A DNA stretch of 43,780 bases from Cellulomonas fimi (GCF_028527925.1 NZ_JAPESW010000030.1:1-43780); one strand, 5' to 3'; positions 7,623 to 16,757 are shown, counted from the stretch's first letter. Notes: generated by a model from the letters alone, not told the origin. Numbers and translations are program-made.

Positions 7623-8627
7623 GTGGGCCGCCGTCCGACGCTCGACGACCTGGCGCGGCACGCCGGTGTCTCGCGCACGGTCGCCTCGCGGGCGGTCAAC
7701 GGCGAGCCGAACGTCTCGCCCGCCAAGCGCGCCGCCGTGGCGCGCGCGGTCGAGGAGCTCGGGTTCGTGCCGAACGCGACGGCTCGCGCGCTCGCGACGA
7801 ACCGCGCCGGCGCCGTCGTCCTCGCGGTGTCGGGGGACGACCCGGCGCTCGTCGCCGACCCGTTCTACGTCGAGGTCATCGTGGGCGTCGCGGGTGTGCT
7901 GGAGGAGGCCGACCTCGACCTCACGCTCCTGCTCGCGGCGTCCGACCGGGGGCGGGCCCGTCTCGAGCGTGCGCTGCAGTCGCGGCGCACCGACGGCCTC
8001 ATGCTCATGGCGACGCGCGGCGACGACCCGCTGCTCGCGGTCGCGCGGGCCAGCGACAGCCCCGTGGTGCTCGGTGGTCGGCCGCTGCACGGGGACCCGG
8101 GCCTGTGGGTCGACGTCGACAACGAGGACGGCGGCCGCCGCGCGGCCGAGCACCTGCTGGCGACGGGTCGCCGGCGGGTCGGCATCATCACGGGCGGCGA
8201 GCAGCTGCGTGCGCCCGTCGACCGCCGCCGCGGTGCGGAGGCCGCGCTCCGGGCGGCGGGCGCCGACGTCTGGGTCGAGGACGGCGACTTCAGCGCCGAC
8301 TCCGGCGAGCGGGCGACGGAGCGGCTCCTCGAGCGGCACCCCGACCTCGACGGCGTGGTCGCGGGCTCGGACAACATGGCGGCGGGCGCGCTGCGGACGC
8401 TGCGGGCGCACGGCCGGTCGGTGCCGGACGACGTGGCCGTCGTCGGGTACGACGACCTGCCCGTCGCGCAGCAGACCGACCCGCCCCTGACGACGGTCCG
8501 CCAGCCGATCCGACGCTTCGGGGCCGAGCTCGCGGCGGCGCTCGTGCAGGCGATCGAGGGGCGCCCGGTGGAGCCCGTCCTGCTCCCGACGACGCTCGTC
8601 GTGCGGGGATCCGCTCCTGCGTCCTGA
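7623..8627 (+). CDS. LacI-family transcriptional regulator
   Basis: A 334-residue sugar-responsive repressor. Residues 1-55 are the LacI helix-turn-helix and hinge (TLDDLARHAGVSRTVASRAVNG, then YVPN-like FVPNATARALA). The rest is a periplasmic-binding-protein-like effector domain with VLGGRP, GIITG, DGVVAGSDNMAAGAL and VAVVGYDDLP. The start is GTG at 7623 behind GAGGAGG. TAGCGT at 7569-7574 is a likely -10. It converges on the GH16 lichenase gene, so the effector may be a beta-glucan oligosaccharide such as cellobiose or laminaribiose; that is inference. A CG-centred palindrome typical of LacI operators lies 48 bases past its stop codon. Confidence 0.9.
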   Translation: MGRRPTLDDLARHAGVSRTVASRAVNGEPNVSPAKRAAVARAVEELGFVPNATARALATNRAGAVVLAVSGDDPALVADPFYVEVIVGVAGVLEEADLDLTLLLAASDRGRARLERALQSRRTDGLMLMATRGDDPLLAVARASDSPVVLGGRPLHGDPGLWVDVDNEDGGRRAAEHLLATGRRRVGIITGGEQLRAPVDRRRGAEAALRAAGADVWVEDGDFSADSGERATERLLERHPDLDGVVAGSDNMAAGALRTLRAHGRSVPDDVAVVGYDDLPVAQQTDPPLTTVRQPIRRFGAELAAALVQAIEGRPVEPVLLPTTLVVRGSAPAS

Positions 8628-8674
8628 GGGCTTGACGGGTCCGACGTGCTCGCACCACGATGAGGGCCGCGGGA

Positions 8675-8690
8675 CTGGAACCGCTTCCAG
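8675..8690. promoter_or_regulatory. LacI-type operator-like palindrome
   Basis: CTGGAACCGCTTCCAG has perfect 6-base arms around a CG centre, the usual form of LacI-family operators (TGGAAnCGnTTCCA). Its position is odd: it lies between the 3' ends of the convergent lacI-type and lichenase genes, not in a visible promoter. Confidence 0.5.
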
Positions 8691-8806
8691 CCGGGCTGGC
8701 ACGACCGGTCCTGCACCGAGCCCTCCGTGCTGCTCCTCGGCCTCGTCCGTCGTGGACGCGGACCGGTGCGGAGTCCGACGGGCGCGTGCCGGCGCCCGAG
8801 GGGAGC

Positions 8807-8844
8807 AGGGGTCGGGTGACGGGGGCACCCGTCGCCCGACCCCT
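8807..8844. terminator. Bidirectional hairpin terminator between the LacI and GH16 genes
   Basis: Seventeen-base arms (8807-8823 and 8828-8844) pair with one G-U wobble around a four-base loop. The hairpin is 16 bases past the lichenase stop. There is no clear U tail, which is common at such GC content. Confidence 0.75.
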
Positions 8845-8859
8845 CGCCCGCGACGCTCG

Positions 8860-9642
8860 TCAGTAGCGCGTGTACCGCACCCAGTCGTACGTCGCCGTGC
8901 GCTGACCCTCGTACCGGAACGGGCCGAGCCAGTCGTCGACCCCGACGCCGGGCCAGAAGTTCATCATGATGCGCTGCGGACGCGTCGGGAGCGGGCCGCG
9001 GGACCCGTCCTCCTGGTGCACGAGGCGCCCGTCGACGAACCAGTTGATCGTCCCGCCGTCCCACCACTCGATCGCGTACTGGTGGTAGGCCGCGGCGGCG
9101 TCGAAGCCCAGGTCGATCACGGTCTCGTGGCCGCCGACGCCGTCGGTGAAGTAGTTCGTCTGCAGCTGCCGCGTGTTCCTGCCGAGGATCTCGACGTCGA
9201 TCTCGTCCCAGGGCTGCCCGTCGCTCGGTCCGGTGTACGTGAAGAACGACGTCACCGTGCCCGAGCCGGCCGCGGCCTTCATGCGCACCTCGAACCGCCC
9301 GTAGGAGTAGAGGTCGTTCGACCGGACCTCCGCGCCCGCGTACGGACGACCCGAGCAGCCCGACGGGCACGGCGTCGTGTCGAGGTTCAGCCCGAGCACG
9401 CCGCCGCTGTGCCACGCGTGGTCGGCTCGCCAGCCGACGTCGAACATCCCGCCGTTCGTCCACCCGTCGGCCTTGTGCCAGCGCCCGGTGTCGTACCAGC
9501 TGAGGTCGTCGTCGAACGAGTCGCCGATGGCGGCTGCGGCGGGCGTCGCGAGGGCAGGGGTGGCCGCGAGGCCGACCAGGGCGGCGGCGACGAGCGTCCC
9601 GAGGCGCGCGCGGCGCCGACGGCGGAGGGTGGTCGAAGGCAT
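8860..9642 (-). CDS. Secreted GH16 endo-beta-1,3-1,4-glucanase (lichenase)
   Basis: A 260-residue secreted glucanase. A cationic signal peptide (MPSTTLRRRRRARLG plus a hydrophobic Ala/Leu stretch) ends near the alanines at 35-38. The catalytic motif is DEIDVEILG with nucleophile Glu147, Asp149 and acid/base Glu151. The stretches QTNYFTDGVGGHE, INWFVDG, IMMNFWPG and GVDDWLGPF closely follow Bacillus lichenases, so cleavage of mixed-linkage cereal or lichen beta-glucan is likely. Cys92 and Cys96 may form a disulphide. No carbohydrate-binding module is attached, and the length is that of a single catalytic domain. The ATG at 9642 has GGAG upstream and begins the signal peptide. It is presumably controlled by the neighbouring LacI regulator. 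Confidence 0.92.
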   Translation of the reverse strand: MPSTTLRRRRRARLGTLVAAALVGLAATPALATPAAAAIGDSFDDDLSWYDTGRWHKADGWTNGGMFDVGWRADHAWHSGGVLGLNLDTTPCPSGCSGRPYAGAEVRSNDLYSYGRFEVRMKAAAGSGTVTSFFTYTGPSDGQPWDEIDVEILGRNTRQLQTNYFTDGVGGHETVIDLGFDAAAAYHQYAIEWWDGGTINWFVDGRLVHQEDGSRGPLPTRPQRIMMNFWPGVGVDDWLGPFRYEGQRTATYDWVRYTRY

Positions 9643-9756
9643 GCGTGCTCCAGGGTGGCCGCGGCGGGCTCGAGGATCGGGGGCGTCCGGACGGACGCGT
9701 CGAAGGCCGCGTGCGTGGGGACGTCGGGGGTGCGAGCGCCGGTCACGGCTCGCCGA

Positions 9757-9773
9757 GCGACCGGGACGGTCGC
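9757..9773. promoter_or_regulatory. Perfect inverted repeat upstream of the lichenase gene
   Basis: GCGACCG and CGGTCGC are separated by GGA. The repeat sits 115 bases upstream of the lichenase start in an otherwise empty 280-base gap (9643-9922). It could be a regulator site for either divergent gene. GC-rich DNA gives such repeats by chance, so support is weak. Confidence 0.25.
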
Positions 9774-9922
9774 CGGCTCCATCGTGCGGTCGGGGCGGGA
9801 CCGCGTCAACGACGCGACCGCCCGGACGACTGTGAGTCCGGGCACTGCGCCGACCGGTGACCGACAGGTGGACGCCTCCCGTCCAGGGGAATGGCGACCC
9901 GCGCGGTCCTATTGCACCGGAC

Positions 9923-10564
9923 ATGACCACCTACGGAATCATCGGCGCCGGTCACATCGGCAGCCAGGTCGCCCGCGCCGTCATCGGGCTGGGCCACGAC
10001 GTCGTCATCGCCAACTCCCGCGGACCCCAGACGCTCGACGCGCTCGTCGCGGACCTCGGCCCGCAGGCGCGCGCCGCCACCGCCGCGGAGGCGGCCGCCG
10101 CCGCGGAGATCGCCGTCGTGACCGTGCCGCTGCGCGCGATCGCCGACATCCCCGTCGAGCCGCTGGCCGGCAAGGTCGTGCTCGACACCAACAACTACTA
10201 CTGGGAGCGCGACGGCCACATCGAGGCCCTGGACCGTGGTGAGAAGACCACGTCCGGGCTGCTGCAGGAGCACCTGCCGACGTCCAAGGTCGTCAAGGCG
10301 TTCAACCACATCGGCGCCCCCGACATCACGACGGACGGGCACCCCGCGGGCAGCGCCGAGCGCCGCGCCCTCGCCACGTCGAGCGACCACCCCGAGGCCG
10401 TCGAGCACGTCACGGCCCTGTACGACGCTCTCGGGTTCGACACGGTCGACGTCTCGCCGCTGAGCGAGTCGTGGCGCGTCGAGCGCGACCGCCCGGCCTA
10501 CGTCGTCCGCCAGAACCGGGCCGAGCTGGTCGAGAACCTCGCCAAGGCGCCGCGCATGATCTGA
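9923..10564 (+). CDS. NAD(P)-binding oxidoreductase, F420-dependent NADP reductase-like
   Basis: A 213-residue single Rossmann-domain protein. The N-terminus TYGIIGAGHIGSQVA is the dinucleotide-binding glycine loop. VVIANSRGPQTL follows at the end of strand 2, where Asn-Ser-Arg suggests NADP(H) preference. VVTVPLRAI, VVLDTNNYY and VVKAFNHIG follow, as in the family annotated as NADPH-dependent F420 reductases and related Rossmann reductases. Whether F420 is the real partner cannot be decided from sequence, and many family members act on other substrates. The ATG at 9923 immediately precedes the glycine loop and is chosen over an upstream in-frame start. It is divergent from the lichenase and appears monocistronic. 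Confidence 0.85.
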   Translation: MTTYGIIGAGHIGSQVARAVIGLGHDVVIANSRGPQTLDALVADLGPQARAATAAEAAAAAEIAVVTVPLRAIADIPVEPLAGKVVLDTNNYYWERDGHIEALDRGEKTTSGLLQEHLPTSKVVKAFNHIGAPDITTDGHPAGSAERRALATSSDHPEAVEHVTALYDALGFDTVDVSPLSESWRVERDRPAYVVRQNRAELVENLAKAPRMI

Positions 10565-10633
10565 CGAGGCCCCTGACGGGACGGCGTCCGGCGGCGGTCG
10601 GCGCCGTCCCGCCGAGCGCCTGGGGTGCCCGGC

Positions 10634-11146
10634 GTGAGCTCGTACCCCACCTGGTCCTTCCGCGTGCCGCTGCGCCCTGACCTGGAGCCCGCGACCCTCC
10701 GCGTGCTCGACGCCGTGGCATGCGACCGGCCGCCCGCCCGGGACGACCTGGCGACGCTGCACCCGGTCGTGGCCACCTACCTGGGTGACTGGACCCGCAT
10801 GCTCATCGGCGAGCCCGGGACGTACGTCGGTCCGCCCGTCCGGCTCTCCGGCCTCGGCACGACGGCGCCGTGCCTCACGATCGAGTTCTCCCAGCACGAC
10901 GACGAGCACGCCGGCGGTGGCTGGGTCATGTGGCTGTGGATCCTGCACATCGCGGGCCGGCCGACGCAGGGGCGACGACTCATCGGTCACCACGGGCCGA
11001 GCGCGCGGTACGACGACAACCGGGAGACCGTCGTCGTCGGCGCATCCGGACCCGTGCTCGGGGACACCCCGTGGACGTGGGCCGAGGTCGACGAGACGTG
11101 GAGGAGCGTCGTCGACGACCCGAGCTGGACGCGCTGGCGGAGCTGA
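10634..11146 (+). CDS. Hypothetical protein, tryptophan-rich
   Basis: About 170 residues that I do not recognise. It has no signal peptide and no clear membrane segment. The middle has a Trp-rich hydrophobic stretch (GGGWVMWLWILHIAGRP), followed by charged loops, and it ends SVVDDPSWTRWRS. Composition and third-base GC fit a real soluble protein. The GTG at 10634 has GGGG eight bases upstream and is preferred; the GTG at 10625 is an alternative. It stands alone after the oxidoreductase gene and is followed by a shared terminator with the opposing tRNA. No function is proposed. Confidence 0.6.
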   Translation: MSSYPTWSFRVPLRPDLEPATLRVLDAVACDRPPARDDLATLHPVVATYLGDWTRMLIGEPGTYVGPPVRLSGLGTTAPCLTIEFSQHDDEHAGGGWVMWLWILHIAGRPTQGRRLIGHHGPSARYDDNRETVVVGASGPVLGDTPWTWAEVDETWRSVVDDPSWTRWRS

Positions 11147-11162
11147 CGGGCGGAGAGACGAC

Positions 11163-11198
11163 GAAGGCCGTGTCCCGCTGCGCGGAGACACGGCCTTC
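11163..11198. terminator. Bidirectional terminator between the hypothetical gene and tRNA-Arg
   Basis: Twelve-base perfect arms GAAGGCCGTGTC (11163-11174) and GACACGGCCTTC (11187-11198) enclose a 12-base loop. It lies five bases past the tRNA 3' end on the minus strand, where a pyrimidine-rich stretch follows, and 16 bases past the hypothetical gene on the plus strand. Confidence 0.85.
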
Positions 11199-11203
11199 AG
11201 GGG

Positions 11204-11276
11204 TGCGCCCGATAGGATTCGAACCTACGACCTTCTGCTCCGGAGGCAGACGCTCTATCCACTGAGCTACGGGCGC
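11204..11276 (-). tRNA. tRNA-Arg (anticodon CCG)
   Basis: The minus strand folds into a full 73-base cloverleaf: acceptor GCGCCCG pairing with CGGGCGC, D arm GCTC...GAGC, anticodon stem TCTGC/GCAGA with loop CTCCGGA, and T arm GTAGG-TTCGAAT-CCTAT (last pair weak). The anticodon CCG reads the arginine codon CGG, heavily used in this GC-rich DNA. The discriminator is A, and CCA is not encoded. No integrated element or direct repeat of its 3' end was seen nearby. argS lies 0.9 kb away. Confidence 0.96.
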
Positions 11277-11329
11277 ATGGCGCGCACACGGGTGTGCGGG
11301 CCGGAAGCGAGCGTCAGCGTATCAGCCCG

Positions 11330-11983
11330 TCAGGCCTCGCCGAGAAACGCGGACAGGTACCCCGACGTCTCCGCGACGGCGCGACCGTCGTCCCCGGCGA
11401 CGATCGCCTCGACCAGGCCGTCGTGCGCGTCGCCCCCGTGGGTGTCGCTCACGAAGTTGAACCGGATGTTCTCGCCGATCGCGTCGAGCAGGTTCTCGTA
11501 CAGCGACACGAGGACGGGGTTCGCGGCGGTGCGCACGATCGTGCGGTGCAGGTCCAGGTCGGTCACGACCATCTTGTCGAGGTCGCCGGCCTGGTAGGCG
11601 GCTGCCCGGGCGTCGCGCGCGTCCAGCAGCGCGGACGCGTCGGTCGCGGTCCGGCGACGGGCGGCGAGCCGGGCGGCCTCGACCTCGAGCGCACGGCGCA
11701 CCTCGACGACGTCGCGCTGCCGGGCGTCGGCGATGTGCCGGCCCATCGTGACCGCGAGCTCCGAGCTGGACAGCACGTACGTGCCCGACCCCTGCCGACG
11801 CTCGAGCAGCCCGGCGTGCACGAGCGACTGCACGGCCTCGCGGACGGTGTTGCGGCCGACGCCCAGCAGGTCGACGAGGGCGGGTTCGGGGGGGATGCGC
11901 GAGCCGACGGGCCACTCGCCCGAGGTGATGCGGCTGCGGAGCGCGTCGACGGCGGTGTCGATGAGTCCGGGACGTCGCGCCAT
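11330..11983 (-). CDS. GntR/FadR-family transcriptional regulator
   Basis: A 217-residue regulator. Residues 5-75 are a GntR winged helix (IPPEPALVDLLGVGRNTVREAVQSLVHAGLL, then RRQGSGTYV). The C-terminal all-helical FCD domain has the metal/effector residues in DLDLHRTIVRTAANPVL and later histidines (THGGDAHDGLVEAI). FCD regulators usually respond to carboxylic acids such as lactate, pyruvate, glycolate or gluconate. The ligand and target genes are not evident, since both neighbours are tRNA/argS. The ATG at 11983 starts the conserved domain directly. It is divergent from argS across 173 bases. Confidence 0.88.
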   Translation of the reverse strand: MARRPGLIDTAVDALRSRITSGEWPVGSRIPPEPALVDLLGVGRNTVREAVQSLVHAGLLERRQGSGTYVLSSSELAVTMGRHIADARQRDVVEVRRALEVEAARLAARRRTATDASALLDARDARAAAYQAGDLDKMVVTDLDLHRTIVRTAANPVLVSLYENLLDAIGENIRFNFVSDTHGGDAHDGLVEAIVAGDDGRAVAETSGYLSAFLGEA

Positions 11984-12144
11984 GCGTCAGGTCGCCTGTC
12001 CGTGCATGGGCGAAGTCAACACCGCCGGATGCCCCCACGCCACCGTTTCGGCTGGTCGGCGCGCCGCGTCGTCCGGCCCGCGCGGAGCAGCCTCCGGGCC
12101 GGTGCGAGCGGCGGACGCGCGTCCGGCTCCGGGCGGCGTTCCCC

Positions 12145-12150
12145 TACCCT
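12145..12150 (+). promoter_or_regulatory. -10 element of a probable leaderless argS promoter
   Basis: TACCCT ends six bases before the GTG of argS, and no Shine-Dalgarno sequence precedes that codon. Such spacing in actinobacteria usually means transcription starts at the initiation codon itself. Confidence 0.55.
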
Positions 12151-12156
12151 TGACGG

Positions 12157-13836
12157 GTGACTCCCGCCCAGCTCTCCGAGGCCCTCCGGGCCGCTCTCGT
12201 GCACGCCGTCGACGACGGCACGTTCGCCCTCGACCCGGCCGCGATCCCCGCGACCGTGCACCTGGAGCGACCGCGGCAGCGCGAGCACGGCGACTGGGCG
12301 ACGAACGTCGCGATGCAGCTCGCGAAGAAGGCCGGCACGAACCCGCGCGCGTTCGCCGAGGAGCTGGCGCGCCGCCTCGGCGAGACGCCCGGCGTCGCGT
12401 CGGTCGAGGTCGCCGGTCCGGGCTTCCTCAACATCCGTCTCGACGCGGCCGCCGCGGGCGAGCTCGCACGGTCGATCGTCGAGCAGGGCGTCGAGTACGG
12501 GCGCGGCGAGGCGCTCGCGGGCGTTCGCCTCAACCTCGAGTTCGTGTCGGCGAACCCGACGGGTCCGCTCCACATCGGCGGCGTGCGGTGGGCGGCCGTC
12601 GGCGACAGCCTCGCGCGCGTGCTCGAGGCCGCGGGTGCGGACGTGACCCGCGAGTACTACTTCAACGACCACGGCGCGCAGATCGACCGGTTCGCGCGCT
12701 CGCTCGTCGCCCGCGCCCTGGGTGAGCCTGCCCCCGAGGACGGCTACGGCGGCTCGTACATCACCGACATCGCCGAGCAGGTCGTCGCGGACGCGCTCGC
12801 CGCGGGCGAGCCCGACCCCCGCACGCTGCCGCGCGAGGACGCGACCGAGGCGTTCCGGGCACGGGGCGTCGACCTGATGTTCGCCGAGATCAAGCAGTCG
12901 CTGCACGACTTCGGCGTCGACTTCGACGTGTACTTCCACGAGGACACGCTGCACGAGTCGGGTGCCGTCGAGCGGGCCGTCGAGCGGCTCCGCCAGGGCG
13001 GGCACGTCTTCGAGCAGGACGGCGCCGTCTGGCTGCGCACGACCGACTTCGGCGACGACAAGGACCGCGTCGTCATCAAGTCCGACGGCGAGGGCGCCTA
13101 CATCTCGGGCGACATCGCGTACTACCTCGACAAGCGCGAGCGCGGGTTCGACCGCGTCATCATCATGCTCGGCGCCGACCACCACGGGTACATCGGCCGC
13201 ATGATGGCGGTGTGCGCGGCGTTCGGCGACACGCCGCACGTCAACCTCGAGATCCTCATCGGGCAGCTCGTCAACCTGGTGAAGGACGGCAAGCCGGTCC
13301 GCATGGCGAAGCGCGCGGGCACCGTCCTGACGATCGAGGACCTCGTCGACGTGGTCGGCGTGGACGCGGCGCGGTACTCGCTCGCGCGCTCGTCGGCGGA
13401 CTCGACGATCGATCTCGACCTCGACCTGCTCGCGTCGGCGAAGAACGAGAACCCCGTCTACTACGTGCAGTACGCGCACGCGCGCACGGTGAACGTCGGC
13501 CGCAACGCCGCCGACGCGGGCGTGCGCAAGGAGGACGGCTTCGACGCGTCGCTGCTCGACCACGAGTCGGAGGCCGTGCTGCTGGGCCAGCTCGCGGAGC
13601 TGCCGCGCGTGGTCAACCAGGCTGCGGACCTGCGTGAGCCGCACCGCGTCGCGCGGTACCTCGAGGAGCTCGCCGGGGCGTACCACAAGTGGTACGACCA
13701 GCGCCGGGTCACGCCCTGGGGCGACGAGGAGGTCTCGGACGTCCACCGCACGCGCCTGTGGCTCAACGACGCGACGCGTCAGGTCCTCGCCAACGGGCTG
13801 GGCCTCCTCGGCGTGAGCGCGCCGGAGCGCATGTGA
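12157..13836 (+). CDS. argS: Arginyl-tRNA synthetase
   Basis: A 559-residue class I synthetase that charges tRNA-Arg. The N-terminal Add1 domain (about 1-95) includes [16 protein letters not shown]. The catalytic core has [17 protein letters not shown] (HIGH signature as HIGG) and [12 protein letters not shown]. The KMSKS-type loop reads VRMAKRAGT. The C-terminal DALR anticodon-binding helices end with [14 protein letters not shown]. Length matches the family. The start GTG at 12157 is supported by the promoter spacing and the conserved N-terminus. The stop overlaps the lysA start (ATGTGA), an arrangement also seen in corynebacteria and mycobacteria, so argS and lysA form one transcript. Confidence 0.97.
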   Translation: MTPAQLSEALRAALVHAVDDGTFALDPAAIPATVHLERPRQREHGDWATNVAMQLAKKAGTNPRAFAEELARRLGETPGVASVEVAGPGFLNIRLDAAAAGELARSIVEQGVEYGRGEALAGVRLNLEFVSANPTGPLHIGGVRWAAVGDSLARVLEAAGADVTREYYFNDHGAQIDRFARSLVARALGEPAPEDGYGGSYITDIAEQVVADALAAGEPDPRTLPREDATEAFRARGVDLMFAEIKQSLHDFGVDFDVYFHEDTLHESGAVERAVERLRQGGHVFEQDGAVWLRTTDFGDDKDRVVIKSDGEGAYISGDIAYYLDKRERGFDRVIIMLGADHHGYIGRMMAVCAAFGDTPHVNLEILIGQLVNLVKDGKPVRMAKRAGTVLTIEDLVDVVGVDAARYSLARSSADSTIDLDLDLLASAKNENPVYYVQYAHARTVNVGRNAADAGVRKEDGFDASLLDHESEAVLLGQLAELPRVVNQAADLREPHRVARYLEELAGAYHKWYDQRRVTPWGDEEVSDVHRTRLWLNDATRQVLANGLGLLGVSAPERM

Positions 13837-15269
13837 CCGGCGAGGCACCGCAGCCGTCCGCGCACCTGCACGACGCCGCGACGGTCGTCCCGGGAGAGCC
13901 CTGGTCGACGGGTGTCGCGCGCGGCGACGACGGTGCGGTGCGCGTGGCGGGCGTCGACGTGCGGGATCTCGCGGTGCAGCACGGGACCCCGGCCTACGTC
14001 GTCGACGAGCAGGACCTGCGCACGCGTGCTCGGACGTACCGGCGGGCGTTCGCCGAGGCGTTCGCGCAGGTCGGCGCCGAGGTCGACGTGTACTACGCCG
14101 GCAAGGCGTTCCTGTCCGTCGCGGTGGCCCGGTGGGTGCACGAGGAGGGGCTGCGGGTCGACACCGCGTCGGGCGGCGAGATCGCGGTCGCGCTGCGCGC
14201 GGGCGTCCCGGGCGCGGACATCGGGCTGCACGGCAACAACAAGTCGGACGGCGAGCTCGCGATGGCGCTCGACGCGGGCGTGGGCCGGATCATCGTCGAC
14301 TCGCTCGTCGAGATCGAGCGGCTCGCGGACCTGGTCGCGTCCCGTGGTGGTGCACCGGCGCCGGTGATGGTGCGCGTCACGACGGGCGTGCACGCGGGCG
14401 GCCACGAGTACATCTCGACCGCGCACGAGGACCAGAAGTTCGGCCTGTCGCTCGCCCCGACGCAGGGGACCGCGGACACCGTCGCCGACGAGGACGACGA
14501 CAGCCCGGCGATGTCCGCGCTGCTCGCGGTGCTGGCCCGCCCGGAGCTGCGGCTGCTCGGCATCCACTCGCACATCGGCTCGCAGATCCTCGACCCGTCG
14601 GGGTTCGCGGTCGCCGCGCGGTCGGTCCTCGCGCTGCGCGCGCGGCTCGCACGGCGCACGGGCGTGCTCGTCGAGGAGGTCGACCTCGGGGGCGGGTACG
14701 GCATCGCGTACCTGCCGGGCGAGGTCGCGCTCGACCCCGACCGCATCGCCAAGGAGATCGCCGCGTCGGTCGCCGACAGCGCGGCCGAGGTCGGCACGGA
14801 CGTGCCGCGCTTCTCGATCGAGCCGGGCCGCGCGATCGTCGGGCCGGCCGGCCTGACGCTCTACACGGTCGGGACGGTCAAGCCCGTCCGTGTCGACGAC
14901 GCGCTGAACCGGCTGTACGTGTCCGTCGACGGCGGCATGAGCGACAACATCCGGCCCGCGCTCTACGGCGCGCGGTACCACGCGGAGGTCGTCGGGCGGC
15001 TCTCGACGGCGGACCGCGTGCTGGCGCGGGTCGTCGGGAAGCACTGCGAGAGCGGCGACATCGTCGTGCACGAGGTGCTGCTGCCGGGCGACGTGCGCGC
15101 AGGCGACCTGCTCGCGGTCGCGGCGACGGGGGCCTACGGGCGCTCGATGGCGTCGAACTACAACCTGCTGACCCGCCCGCCGGTGGTCGCGGTGTCGGAC
15201 GGCGCGTCGCGCGTCCTCGTCCGCCGCGAGACGGTCGCCGACCTCCTGGCCCTCGACACCGACGCCTGA
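13833..15269 (+). CDS. lysA: Diaminopimelate decarboxylase
   Basis: A 478-residue PLP enzyme making L-lysine from meso-diaminopimelate in the cytoplasm. The PLP-barrel shows [16 protein letters not shown] with the Schiff-base lysine. [10 protein letters not shown], the glycine-rich [22 protein letters not shown] and the active-site CESGD follow. The barrel is flanked by a C-terminal beta domain ending at [14 protein letters not shown]. The GTG at 13833 overlaps the argS stop by four bases and gives a length typical of actinobacteria, so translation is probably coupled. An insertion [11 protein letters not shown] near the middle is unusually acidic but sits in a variable loop. Genes for homoserine and threonine synthesis follow 160 bases downstream. 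Confidence 0.97.
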   Translation: MTGEAPQPSAHLHDAATVVPGEPWSTGVARGDDGAVRVAGVDVRDLAVQHGTPAYVVDEQDLRTRARTYRRAFAEAFAQVGAEVDVYYAGKAFLSVAVARWVHEEGLRVDTASGGEIAVALRAGVPGADIGLHGNNKSDGELAMALDAGVGRIIVDSLVEIERLADLVASRGGAPAPVMVRVTTGVHAGGHEYISTAHEDQKFGLSLAPTQGTADTVADEDDDSPAMSALLAVLARPELRLLGIHSHIGSQILDPSGFAVAARSVLALRARLARRTGVLVEEVDLGGGYGIAYLPGEVALDPDRIAKEIAASVADSAAEVGTDVPRFSIEPGRAIVGPAGLTLYTVGTVKPVRVDDALNRLYVSVDGGMSDNIRPALYGARYHAEVVGRLSTADRVLARVVGKHCESGDIVVHEVLLPGDVRAGDLLAVAATGAYGRSMASNYNLLTRPPVVAVSDGASRVLVRRETVADLLALDTDA

Positions 15270-15336
15270 CCCGCGCTCCGCCGACAGCCCGCAGGTCGGC
15301 CGCTGGACGGCGTCCCGTCGGGTGCGCGCCCGGCTC

Positions 15337-15342
15337 TATCCT
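15337..15342 (+). promoter_or_regulatory. Candidate -10 element for the hom-thrC-thrB operon
   Basis: TATCCT is a good actinobacterial -10 in the 159-base gap between lysA and hom. It would give a leader of roughly 80 bases. No convincing -35, leader peptide or attenuator was identified. Confidence 0.35.
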
Positions 15343-15428
15343 GGGCCGCGTCACCGCCCGACCCCGGTGCCGGTCACGGCCCGCGGACGCGGCGCGGGGT
15401 GACACCCACCGACCGAGAGGCCGTCCCC

Positions 15429-16757
15429 GTGGTCCTGCCGCCCGACCCCCGCCCGTCCCTGCGCGTCGCCGTCCTCGGCTGCGGCGTCGTCGGCACGGAG
15501 GTCGTCCGGCTCCTCACGACGCAGGCCGACGACCTGGCCGCGCGCGTCGGCGCCCGGCTCGAGCTCGTCGGCGTCGCGGTGCGGGACGTCGACGCGGAGC
15601 GCGACCCGGTGGTCGACCGCACGCTGCTCACCGCGGACGGCACGTCGCTCGTCGAGAAGGCCGACGTCGTCGTCGAGGTCATGGGCGGCATCGAGCCCGC
15701 GCGGAGCCTGCTGCTGCACGCGATCGAGCACGGCGCGTCCGTGGTCACCGCCAACAAGGCGCTGCTCGCGCAGGACGGCCCGACGCTCTACGCGGCCGTC
15801 GACGCCGCGGGCACCGACCTGTACTTCGAGGCCGCCGTCGCTGGCGCGATCCCGATCGTGCGCCCGGTGCGCGAGTCGCTCGCGGGCGACCACGTGCGCC
15901 GCGTGCTCGGCATCGTCAACGGCACGACCAACTACGTGCTCGACCGCATGACGACCGAGGGTCTCGACCTCGACCAGGCGGTCAAGGAGGCGCAGGCGCT
16001 CGGCTACGCGGAGGCCGACCCGACGGCCGACGTCGAGGGCTACGACGCCGCCGCCAAGGCCGCGATCCTCGCGTCGCTCGCGTTCCACACGCGGGTCGCG
16101 CTCGACGACGTGCACCGCGAGGGCATCACCGCGGTCACGGCGCAGGACGTCGAGTGGGCGACGCGCACCGGCCACGTCATCAAGCTGCTCGCGATCGCCG
16201 AGCGCGGCGAGACCGCCGACGGCACGGCGGGCGTCCAGGTCCGCGTCCACCCGGCGCTGCTCCCGGCGGACCACCCGCTCGCGGGCGTGCGGGGCGCGTT
16301 CAACGCGGTGTTCGTCGAGGCCGAGGCCGCGGGCGAGCTCATGTTCTACGGCCGCGGCGCGGGCGGTGTGCCCACCGCGTCGGCGGTCCTGGGCGACGTC
16401 GTCTCGGTCGCGCGGCACCGCGTGCTCGGCGGCAAGGGCCCGGTGGAGTCGTCGTACGCGGCGTTCCCGGTGCTGCCCGCGGCCGTGGCGCGCACGCGCT
16501 ACCAGGTGCGGCTCGAGGTCGCCGACCGGCCCGGCGTGCTGGCGACGGTCGCCGCGGTGCTCGCGGCCCACGACGTGTCGATCGAGGCGGTCCGCCAGAC
16601 GCCCGCGCGCGACGGCGACCCGACCAGCGCGGTCGCGCACCTCGTCATCACGACGCACACCGCCCCCGACGCTGCCCTGCAGGCCACCGTCGACGCCGTC
16701 GCCGGCCTCGACGTGGTCCGCAGCATCGTGTCCGTCCTGCGAGTCGAAGGAGCCTGA
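15429..16757 (+). CDS. hom: Homoserine dehydrogenase with ACT domain
   Basis: A 442-residue enzyme reducing aspartate semialdehyde to homoserine, the branch point to threonine and methionine. The N-terminal Rossmann domain begins [20 protein letters not shown]. The catalytic domain has [39 protein letters not shown] and the [16 protein letters not shown] segment. A C-terminal ACT domain ([18 protein letters not shown]) is the usual site of threonine feedback inhibition. The GTG at 15429 has GAGAGG eight bases upstream and gives the family's usual length. The GTG at 15399 would add ten residues with a weaker ribosome site. Its stop overlaps the thrC start (TGATG). Confidence 0.95.
   Translation: MVLPPDPRPSLRVAVLGCGVVGTEVVRLLTTQADDLAARVGARLELVGVAVRDVDAERDPVVDRTLLTADGTSLVEKADVVVEVMGGIEPARSLLLHAIEHGASVVTANKALLAQDGPTLYAAVDAAGTDLYFEAAVAGAIPIVRPVRESLAGDHVRRVLGIVNGTTNYVLDRMTTEGLDLDQAVKEAQALGYAEADPTADVEGYDAAAKAAILASLAFHTRVALDDVHREGITAVTAQDVEWATRTGHVIKLLAIAERGETADGTAGVQVRVHPALLPADHPLAGVRGAFNAVFVEAEAAGELMFYGRGAGGVPTASAVLGDVVSVARHRVLGGKGPVESSYAAFPVLPAAVARTRYQVRLEVADRPGVLATVAAVLAAHDVSIEAVRQTPARDGDPTSAVAHLVITTHTAPDAALQATVDAVAGLDVVRSIVSVLRVEGA

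Noticed and set aside
11204..11276. tRNA-Arg as an attachment site for an integrated element
   Set aside because: No integrase, no repeat of the tRNA 3' end and no composition shift nearby.
14132..16756. Apparent long N-terminal extension of threonine synthase
   Set aside because: The upstream part is a shadow of lysA and hom in another frame; the ATG at 16757 has a ribosome site and starts the conserved protein.
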